A stretch of DNA of 33,758 bases from Pyrenochaeta sp. MPI-SDFR-AT-0127 (lineage: Eukaryota; Ascomycota; Dothideomycetes; Pleosporales; Cucurbitariaceae), in assembly GCA_020747015.1 (NCBI GenBank), contig JAGTJM010000131.1:1-33758 (forward strand), written 5' to 3'. Below the pieces are notes generated by a model that searched no databases, was not told where the DNA came from, and was given only the letters and a program-made list of their open reading frames with translations. Shown here piece after piece: positions 12,131 through 19,372 of this stretch (the stretch's first letter is position 1; each line of letters begins with the position of its first letter). The position numbers were made by a program, and so were the translations under genes.

Positions 12131-13189
12131 CATACATGGGCAAGTTGCCCGGTAAATTGCCCGGTATTCTGTATAACCGGTTGCCAAGCCCTTATCTTGT
12201 TAACCAGTTAAGATAATCCTTATTCCGTATAACCTGTCATACGGAATAAGGGCTTGGCGTGTCATCGACATGGGTTGGTTCATTCTCGATAAATACTACG
12301 GCAAATCCGATGAGACACCGGTCTATATTGCGGCTCTTCTGCTTAATCCGGATAAGCGAGACACCTATATTAAGCAGGACTGGCGTCCAGAGTAGTATGA
12401 GGATGCTATTACTGCTGCTAATAGTGTCTGGGAGGCTGATTACAATGTTGATCTCGGTAATGACTCTTCTGCTGTTTCTGTATCGATGGGCCGGCCGCCG
12501 ACGAGGCTCGGCGTAGAGTTAACACGGTTAATGAAGTGACAGGAGGCTAAATCGGTTGTATCGCGTCGCGATGTGGATGATTTCAAGACCTTTATTACAT
12601 CACAGCCGATCAGCATTGACTGCACGCCTCTGGAATGGTGGTGCAAGCCAGATCAGAGAAAAAACTACCCCCGACTCAGTCGCATGGCTATCACGATACT
12701 CTCTATCCCGGCGGAGTCATCGGAGGGCGAGAGAACGTTCTCTGGCACTCGGAGAACGTGCTCATGGGATAGATTGAGACTCAAATGCGCCACCATCGAG
12801 ATGATCGAGTGTATAGGCAGTTGGCTACGTGAGGGTCTCATACAGCCGAAGAGTGAGAATGGGCTCGGTATGCCGATGAGTCCTGCGCCAGAGAGCCGGT
12901 TTGAGGACCTAGAGGACCAGGTTGCCGATGACATTGAGTGGATTTAGATAGATCACGATGGTTTCAGGCATAATGGAGTGATTTCGTTGAGATATGCGAC
13001 TCAACACCATGATCCTATACAGAACGGAGCGATACTAATGAGACATGAGCTTCATCATCATGACTAAGCGCGCCAAGCCCTTATTCTGTTGCCAAGCCCG
13101 TATCTTGTTCCGTATACTGTACAGTGCTCTTAGCTTGTTCGGTATCCTGTACGGCCTCCTTAACCGGTTAAACGAGATGCCCATGTATG
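12131..13189 (+). mobile_element. Internally deleted hAT transposon with 8-bp target duplication
   Basis: The 1,059-bp element has perfect 12-bp terminal inverted repeats (CATACATGGGCA at 12131; its complement ending at 13189). It is flanked by the direct repeat GCGGCGAC (12123-12130 and 13190-13197), the 8-bp duplication diagnostic of hAT insertion. It carries only the C-terminal part of a hAT transposase and lies inside exon 2 of the ANTH fragment. Subterminal DNA contains a strong hairpin: GCCAAGCCCTTAT (12182-12194) pairs with 12246-12258, and CCTTATTCCGTAT (12218-12230) pairs with 12239-12251. A further GCCAAGCCCTTATT lies near 13074. Confidence 0.93.
12246..12947 (+). pseudogene. hAT transposase C-terminal part (dimerisation domain), two in-frame stops
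   Basis: A single frame (phase of ATG 12270) reads WFILDKYYGKSDETPVY, then ALLLNPDKRDTYIK, TAG at 12393, YEDAITAANSVWEADY, TGA at 12537, DVDDFKTFITSQPISID, and the hATC dimerisation domain. The domain shows PLEWWC, YPRLSRMAITILSIPAESSE, GERTFSGTRR and ERLRLK-like DRLRLK; the frame ends with TAG at 12945-12947. Both stops are what CAG-to-TAG and CGA-to-TGA changes would give. The N-terminal zinc finger and most of the catalytic core are missing, so it cannot transpose itself. It lies wholly inside the TIR-bounded element. Confidence 0.88.
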
Positions 13190-13498
13190 GCGGCGACATA
13201 TGATGGGGAGCTCGGCGCCGCCGAAATCTTCCAGACCTTGCAGAGTCGTATGCTGGACTCAGCATGGACAACAGTATTCAAGTCGCTCATTGTCGTTCAC
13301 ATGATGATGAAAGAAGGACAGCCAGACGTCACACTTAGGTATCTGGCTGGTCACCCACATCGCTTGTTGGCTATCTGTTGGCAAAACTGCCATGGGCAAC
13401 CTTGCTACCTTGTCGATCTTCTTTTCCCCCTGTCGATCCTTATACAGCAACCAGAACTTACTTATGTACGATAGTATTGTCCAAAAAATAATAATCAA

Positions 13499-14044
13499 TC
13501 ATTCACTTTCTAAGACAATATTTATGAGTACTTCCAACTGCCAAATATGATCTCCAACAACCTTGGTATTGATGGCATTCCTGAGTATTTTTCGCTCGCG
13601 TTCATCAGCCTGGGCTTGTTGTTTCTCGCCCTGCCGTCGCAAAATCTGCTCAAGCTTCGCCTGTCCCTTTGTTACAATCTGTGGTTGCTGCGCTTTGATC
13701 TTGATACCATGCGTATGATTAAGGTGGTTTCGTGCGGAGGTTAGAGTAGCTGATTCCTATGAGCATCTATTGCACTCTTATATCCTATTGCCAGAGCGAT
13801 TACGTCGAACTTGCTTATCTCGCTTTAACTTCTTCGCATGGCTCTAAGTCTCTATAGCGGTTTAGGTACGCTTCTTAGATCCGCGGCCGGAAGAAGCTCT
13901 ACTCTTAGTAGTACCCGTAGAACTGGGGCTCTCTGCGTGCGAGAAGTCTGCGAATTAAGAGGAATCGAGATTAGAGAGTTAAGAGGTGGTGGCGTCGTCT
14001 ATTTCGGTGTCGCTATTTACTATATTGAGGTTGGTAGAGTACGT
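13499..14044 (-). pseudogene. Probable C-terminal remnant of a pogo/Fot5-like transposase
   Basis: The minus-strand frame runs from about 14044 to the TGA at 13499-13501 with a few RIP-type stops. It is Ser/Thr/Asp-rich at first (NSDTEIDDATTS, then SPSSTGTTKSRASSGRGSKK) and then basic and coiled-coil-like (HGIKIKAQQPQIVTKGQAKL, ILRRQGEKQQAQADERERK), ending KVVGDHIWQLEVLINIVLES. Such tails follow the DDE domain in fungal pogo transposases. It lies directly downstream, on the same strand, of the N-terminal transposase piece at 14171-14692. The simplest reading is one element with its catalytic core deleted. Family assignment of this tail is an inference. Confidence 0.4.
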
Positions 14045-14128
14045 TACTTCGTAGTTATAGAATGTGCGAAAATTCTTATGGTGGATAGCCCATGGTTCCG
14101 GAGTTCTCCCGAGTAACAATCTGCATGC

Positions 14129-14176
14129 TTGAATTCAATATTCTTAATGTTTTCAATATTCTCAATATTTTCAATA
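14129..14176. repeat. Short imperfect tandem repeat (TTCAATATTCTYAATRTT type)
   Basis: About three copies of a 15-18 bp TTCAATATTCTCAATATT-like unit sit exactly at the junction between the two pogo transposase remnants. The array may mark the deletion or repair junction that removed the catalytic core. Confidence 0.6.
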
Positions 14177-14692
14177 CCGAATACACCACTGGTCATGGAC
14201 GCCGTACTTGGCTTTAGTGTCCTCTACCAGCTTAAACCACGCGCCAATTATCTCTGGATCCTCCTGGAGTATTCTCTGGCGATCCTTTACTCGATTGAAC
14301 GCAATCTTGAGCTTATCTGAACGCGTTACGAATCTCTCAGCCCAGTGTTTACCAACTGGCGTACCACCACGCACATCTAGGAGCTTATTAGCCATATCTG
14401 CCACCTCGCAGAGCCGGGGCGCAAATCCTCGCAAATCGAGGTCGAGGATATATTGGAATATCGTATACTCCTCAGTGCGCGTGAGCTTAAGGCAGTTGGG
14501 GGTAGTATCAGCGCAGAAAGGTACTCCGCTGGCGCGTTGATCGAGGGCCCGGCGTTTGACGTTAAAGGCCTTAGCAGCAGCCCGGTGGCTTCGGAATTGG
14601 CCGGCTCTATAGGCTTGGAGGGCAAGTTGAAGTCTCCCTTCATGTTCAAGCAATAGCGAGTTAGGTAGTTGAGGCATGAAGATGCGAAGCAT
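14171..14692 (-). pseudogene. Fot5-like pogo transposase, N-terminal piece without catalytic core
   Basis: The 173-residue frame matches the DNA-binding half of fungal Fot5-type transposases. It has a first helix-turn-helix (LALQAYRAGQFRSHRAAAKA at residues 23-42), CLKLTRTEEYTIFQYILDLD (67-86), a CENP-B/Tc5-like second DNA-binding segment (EVADMANKLLD, then VGKHWAERFVTRSDKLK) and EDPEIIGAWFKLVEDTKAKY. It ends where the conserved FDETGF-type stretch carrying the first catalytic Asp should begin. After KYGVHDQWC it runs into a short AT-rich repeat (AATATT..TTTTC, 14129-14176). It is not RIP-mutated, unlike the Fot5 copies in the flanks. Confidence 0.78.
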
Positions 14693-14786
14693 AAGTTAGT
14701 CGTGCCAAGAGATTTTGGGCGGTTCGCTGGGGTGGGCGGCTCGCTGGTGGAATACGTTAAGTCTCCTAGCAATAATAATAATAAAT

Positions 14787-16157
14787 CTACAAAGAGGATA
14801 CATGAATATTAGTCTGGACAGTGATGCATCCTGCCTCTATAGTCCTAACCGAGTTTTCCTTAGCAGAATCTTCTGTCTGAACCGAGAAACAGCCATTATC
14901 CCGCTCGAGTAACTCATACTCGTCATTTTGTGTGTCCTTAGTCTTCCTTATGCTGTATTCTGATTCTGGAACTCCCATAGAGGGCTTGCTATCGTTGCCG
15001 GATATCAGGCTCTTTCCAAGGCATGATCCCCACGGCAGAAGCTTGACAACTGGCCTAAGCGAAGGGAGGCAGACACAGATTATGCTCATACAACTCTCTA
15101 TCCCGGTCCAGAAGACGGAGTTTTCGACAGCCCAGTTTGCATAGAACCCTCGAATGTCTAGTAGGAGCAGCAAGCGTAAGCGAATGGCTGACACGATCAG
15201 GACACTGAGAAAAATATCCGTTAGTACTTTTCTAGGAAATCTTTGGTTCTTGTTATGGGCTATAGCATGACTTACAAGCCGCCAAGGAGCAACAGTCCCG
15301 TCACACATAGCTTTTGTGCGAATGTGATCTTAAGCCTCCAGATGTAGGGCATGGGCAGGACAAGTAAGAGGAGGTCAGCTACGATGTTAGGAATAGAAGT
15401 AGCGAAGAAGAACGGCGCCAAATCTATGCATTTCGCTGAGGGCCTCAAGGCAGGTACCCAAATGGAAGCGATGGGGAGACATTGGAGTATTACGATCAGT
15501 ATCTGGACATGACCATACAGTCAGTAGAAAGTTTATCAAGTTTGCTGCAATATGGGTAATAGCTGGTAACAGCAATAGGGGTAAACCGCTGCCCAAACTT
15601 ACCGTTGCGATGAACCACATCACTACAAAGCCTGCAACAGCATAAATTGGAAGACGTATTGACGAGGTCTTGAACAATCTCCAATAGAAGGCCAAGATAG
15701 AGGCCTTTAGAGTAAACTGGGAGATGTAATAAAAGAGTTCAGCAACATAGACCGTCTTTGCGTTGTCGATGAGGATACTCTCTGGGATGGGTTCTCCTCG
15801 AATGGCAGCATCGTTTGGCAGACCTTTTTGCTGATGTCAGAATTGAAAGCTTCACGATTCAAGGCATAGTCCTTACCCACGAGTATGAGAGATAACAAGA
15901 CTCCCACTGCAATCTTGACAGCAAATCGCATTAGCCTGCGTCAAATATCGGAAAACAAGTATGATGTCGCAACATACCAACCCAACCAAGGAGAGCCAAT
16001 CATCAAGCCATATTCCAGCCCTGACCATCTTTCGCGCTGTGAAGCGAAGGACGACAGCAAGCGTACCTAGCGAATAACCAATTGATATTGAAATGATTGT
16101 CCGATTTCGATACCCGTACGTGAGGTGGCTTACATTGGCTGAAGATAGGCCTGACAT
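14787..16157 (-). CDS. Rhodopsin-like (SAT5/PTH11-type) seven-helix membrane protein, five exons
   Basis: Exons by splice signals are 16157-15978, 15913-15881, 15830-15603, 15502-15276 and 15204-14787. Introns are 64, 50, 100 and 71 bp; the donor of intron 2 (GTGGGT) is the weakest, and intron 4 has a textbook TACTAAC. The joined product is 361 aa (403 aa if an in-frame ATG at 16283 is used). It shows the family pattern: RTIISISIGYSLGTLAVVLR (TM1), LDDWLSLVGL plus IAVGVLLSLIL (TM2), KASILAFYWRLF (TM3), VVMWFIAT plus ILIVILQCLP (TM4), NIVADLLLLVLPMPYIW (TM5), TGLLLLGGFVLIVSAIR (TM6), and WTGIESCMSIICVCLPSLRP (TM7 hallmark). A soluble tail of about 100 residues follows. No CFEM domain is present. 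Some relatives act as putative GPCR-like receptors; function here is unknown. No disabling change is seen. Confidence 0.83.
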
Positions 16158-16283
16158 GATGGAAGTGGCAGGAGAAGAGTTGTAATCGGTTTCATCTGAG
16201 TAGAAGAATTGACTCTCGTGCAGACTTGACGTGGTCGGCCACTCTTGTAGTTCAGTGTAGCAGGCTTTGACCACCCAAGACAC

Positions 16284-17011
16284 TCATGTTGCCACAAGGA
16301 GGCTCAAGGATACAGCCATTGATTGATCGCATGCGGCTCGCCAGCTAAGGAAGTTGGGAAAGTTTGTTAGGATTACGATGAAGAGCGATTCATGTGTCCA
16401 CTTCACTTGACATGACTTGATCTATGCACGATGTTCGCTAAACCTGCTCAAGTGCTCCCGTCTCCTATCTCTGATTAGTATTCGTACTCCATCCGCCGCC
16501 TCATGATTGGACACGCGGGTTCGTTGTCTATGACTGCCCTGTGGAATGCGTTGAAGCTCAGATAATAACAGGGTCGCCATCCAAGCCCTTGATCACAGCC
16601 ACAAAACCGTTAGGCTTTCGGCTTGAAAGCCGCAACCCCGCAAAACGAAATGCAGTTGCACGATGCTAGCGACTGTGCTGCCAGATGGATCCTTAACCCA
16701 ACACCCTGCCCAGCTTTGTGCCGACAATATTTCCATATGTGGTGTGAACAATTTTACTCGTAGTTCCAAATAATCATTCGCATGTTAAGTTGGGCATTCA
16801 TCGCATGTACGAACCATCATTGCCTCCTTACCATGATTTGCATGTGGCCAAGCTAGCACCTGAATCAGAAGCCAGATCACCGGGCTCGTGTTCGCTACAT
16901 GGGTGCCCCTTCAAATTTAATCGGCCGTGTACTGTGCCCAAAAACCTGGTCAAGCTCGACATTAAGTGTTCTTCCAATAGAAGACGTTGGAATAGGAATT
17001 TGATGTAGGAA
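16284..17011. other. Intergenic region between divergently transcribed genes
   Basis: Ordinary base composition. It lies between the 5' end of the rhodopsin-like gene (-) and the hypothetical ORF (+), so promoters of both are expected here. I see no conserved coding region, RNA gene or repeat. Confidence 0.5.
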
Positions 17012-18058
17012 ATGTGCTGCAAGGTACAAATAGGCTCGTGCTTTTTAAGTTTGATGCCCGTGCTTGGTGCAGGCCGTGTCTGGTGCGAGGTCGTTTTCCT
17101 CAGCCGCCCGGGGAGATCATCAGCATGTGCATTACGACTGCGGGTGGAGGCTCGAGTGCGGCTTCCTTCTGAACTCCGTAATTTCCATACTACACAGCAA
17201 ACAGGTCTGGTTTCAGAGGACGCGGGCGCGGCGGCGGAGGCGCCCCAAGAGGCCTCTTTGTTGACGGTGTTTGGCATTGTGATTGCACTCCTCGGAAATC
17301 AGCCGTCCATTTTGAGGTCAAAAAAGAGGGCTAAAACAAGGGCAAGTGGTTCCGCTCCTGTCAGAAGCAGCAGACCGATGAGACAACATGCAAGTTCTTC
17401 CTCTGGGACAGCGATGCCTATCAGCGCGAAGCAGCTGCCTTGTCCAACAACACTTGCTCCAAACCAGGACCCAACAATCCACATAAGCCGTCTCGGCGCC
17501 AGCCCTCACCGCCGCCGCCAGACAGTTGAGACCAAGTCAGCTGAACCCACTCGAAAACTGAATCATGCCACAGTCAGCCTGGACAACGAATTTGGCCTTG
17601 AGCAGGCGGATGATGCTTTCGACAACGAACTTGAACATGTTATGGCTGCGGCTGAGACGCCCAGCGAGGTGGTCAAGGCTTCTGAGTTTGCGACCCTGAC
17701 GAGCAGACGAAAGCTGCCATCGCAGATGGGTCAGGCGACAACGTCTAGTGCGAACGGCTTGCAGACGCCTCAAACAGGAGGGGGGATCTTCAAAGAACCA
17801 TTCAACACACAAGCCATCACTCCTGGTGGAGCTCTCCCTTCGAGAAATAACGACCCAGACGATGAGTCTCATCAAACGGCGACACCTTCTTCATCCTTCG
17901 ACACACCTACACCCAGTCGCTTCCGCAACGTTTCAGCAGATGAGTTAATGCGAGATATGTTCGGCATTTTGCAAGAAGCCCACGTGCGACTGGCGCCTGA
18001 TGCGGAAACTGAACTTAAGAGCCTGCTATCAAGACACGCAAAATCTGCCGAAGCTTAG
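17012..18058 (+). CDS. Hypothetical Ser/Thr/Pro-rich protein, possibly C-terminally truncated
   Basis: This 348-codon frame is the longest open frame in the region and has no competing long frame. The first 80 or so residues look non-conserved and may include untranslated or intronic sequence. From about residue 100 it is a basic, then acidic, disordered protein (SKKRAKTRASGSAPVRSSRP; FDNELEHVMAAAETPSEVVK). The final 90 residues have TPSSSFDTPTPSRFRNVSAD followed by an amphipathic ELMRDMFGILQEAHVRLAPD..LKSLLSRHAK segment. That last part resembles a short helical region which, in fungal hypothetical proteins, I recall preceding a coiled coil; here a TAG follows at once, so the C-terminus may be lost. 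Function unknown. The true start is uncertain. Confidence 0.5.
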   Translation: MCCKVQIGSCFLSLMPVLGAGRVWCEVVFLSRPGRSSACALRLRVEARVRLPSELRNFHTTQQTGLVSEDAGAAAEAPQEASLLTVFGIVIALLGNQPSILRSKKRAKTRASGSAPVRSSRPMRQHASSSSGTAMPISAKQLPCPTTLAPNQDPTIHISRLGASPHRRRQTVETKSAEPTRKLNHATVSLDNEFGLEQADDAFDNELEHVMAAAETPSEVVKASEFATLTSRRKLPSQMGQATTSSANGLQTPQTGGGIFKEPFNTQAITPGGALPSRNNDPDDESHQTATPSSSFDTPTPSRFRNVSADELMRDMFGILQEAHVRLAPDAETELKSLLSRHAKSAEA

Positions 18059-18879
18059 GACGATCGGGAAGGCACCGAAACGTGAATCAGCTGTTGTACC
18101 TGAAAATCGACCGTTTGCATTCATGTCGCCAAAAGAAGTTCGTTTGTAAAACCACCGAACCAGAAAAAAAAGAATGTTGAACAAGTCGCGTAGTCTGCGT
18201 GTTCCTGGGGGTGGGACCCTGTTGTTCTCTACTCCCCGAGAAGTTGTGGGGAAATAAGCTTTGGCATGCTCCAAGCTTTCTCTGTCCTGTAAGCAAGCGA
18301 CCGGAGCAGTCCCCAAAATCCAATGGGATTAAGATCCGTGCGCGATTTCGCCACCATATGCATGTCGTTAGGCGATGGAAACAACCCAGTGTTGCGGTCA
18401 AATGCAGAGGCATATCTCATGCCGGCGTTTCGGCTGTGCAGTTGTTGCGAGTCAGCTGGGGGATGAACCCTCCAGCTATCAGACGTCAACAAGCAACAAC
18501 CAGCATCAAAGGGTATCATTAGGTTCAGGGATTCAACTAATACGTTTAGTCAAGATTCTTCGTCGAGAGAGGATAGGACCACGTCGACGAAACATGGGCC
18601 CGATCCAGACCGATACGGCAACTAGGATTGTGGCCGCCGAGAAAAACCAGGTTGGCACAGATCCAAGTGCAGAAACGCCACTCGGGTATTTCCAAGCGCC
18701 ATGCAGCTTTCAGCGCGACTCAATTAGAAGTGTTCCACTAACCTGGGTTCAGATAATGCATGTGCGCAAGACGATTTGCGTTATTGCGCCTTCTAAGATT
18801 TTAACTTAGCCTTATGTTAGTCTTAGGCCTAGCTTGATTAATGCGATAACTCTTACACCCCCCAAGTTTTGACATTACT
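18059..18879. other. Intergenic region, possible small coding remnant on the minus strand
   Basis: No clear gene. On the minus strand, 18714-18538 encodes a short hydrophobic stretch (PTWFFSAATILVAVSVWIGP followed by MFRRRGPILSRRR) that looks like one transmembrane helix with a basic loop, ending in TAG. It may be the tail of a lost membrane-protein gene but is too short to assign. The plus-strand frame at 18375-18809 has no recognisable features. Confidence 0.3.
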
Positions 18880-19201
18880 CTACTTAAGGACAAACCTGTA
18901 GCCATGCTGCATGCCATGTGTCTTGAGGGCTTCATATGCTTCTTCATAGGGGTCGTAAATGAGATCTAGAGGAGGTGCGATATCTTCCATACTGAGATAT
19001 GGACGACTGTAACCTCAATACCACAGTTGCCTATGCATGATCCTGCGTGCTACGAAGACGCGCTGTTTTCGTGCCTACGGTGTCGCGTTCATAGATTACG
19101 CGCTAGGCTAGGTTGAGTGAATAACTTCCGCTAGCACCAGTGCGGGGGACAAATCTCAAAGGGGGGACAAATCTCAAAAACGTGGGGACAAATCTCACTA
19201 G
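18880..19201 (-). mobile_element. End of a MULE-type (Hop-like) transposon with 36-codon transposase start
   Basis: From ATG 18990 to TAG 18880 the minus strand encodes MEDIAPPLDLIYDPYEEAYE, then ALKTHGMQHGYRFVLK. This is how fungal Mutator-like transposases begin (an acidic/aromatic lead into a FAR1-like DNA-binding domain, 'F.S.EEA...L..FA...GY....'). It stops just where the basic zinc-binding part should start. About 150 bp upstream are three direct copies of GGGGACAAATCTCA (plus strand 19145-19158, 19163-19176, 19184-19197), which probably form the element's terminal region. A single further GTGGGGACAAATCT lies near 27055. The rest of the element is missing. Confidence 0.55.
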
Positions 19202-19372
19202 CCGTTTTAGCTACGAGCGGGGGCTTTCAGCCCTGCACAGTCAACAGGAATTCGTCGTCATTATCAATCAATCGTAAGGCTTCTGCACTAGCTACCCACG
19301 CTGCGTCGCCATCCAATCTACAGTCCAAGCGTAGCTAGAACTCCTGGTCGGAGCAGTGCTGCTGAATATCGT
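19202..19372. other. Short spacer downstream of the fusion gene
   Basis: The 3' flank of the rhodopsin/MFS gene; it would hold its 3' UTR. Nothing else is seen. Confidence 0.5.

Larger units (their letters stand above)
11956..13375 (+). pseudogene. N-terminal ANTH-domain (AP180/YAP1801-type clathrin adaptor) fragment split by a hAT element
   Basis: Exon 1 is 11956-12033 (ATG to ..KHATKFK). A 50-bp intron at 12034-12083 (GTATGT..CAG) follows. Exon 2 starts at 12084 (LAAPKTKHIARILAAT), is broken at 12130, and resumes at 13198 (YDGELGAAEIFQTLQSRM, then WTTVFKSLIVVHMMMKEGQP and LRYLAGHPHRLLAI). Removing the hAT element and one copy of its 8-bp target duplication restores the frame. This is the start of an ANTH domain, which binds PI(4,5)P2 and clathrin in endocytosis; PKTKH resembles its phosphoinositide-binding loop. 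Homology ends after LLAI, at about 13375: roughly 100 residues remain of a domain of about 270, and nothing after it fits. It is therefore a gene fragment, probably a partial copy of a host gene located elsewhere. No RIP-type stops are present. Confidence 0.8.

Noticed and set aside
18538..18714. Minus-strand stretch encoding one hydrophobic helix and a basic loop
   Set aside because: Could be a remnant of a membrane protein, but there is no upstream exon of believable structure and no recognisable family.
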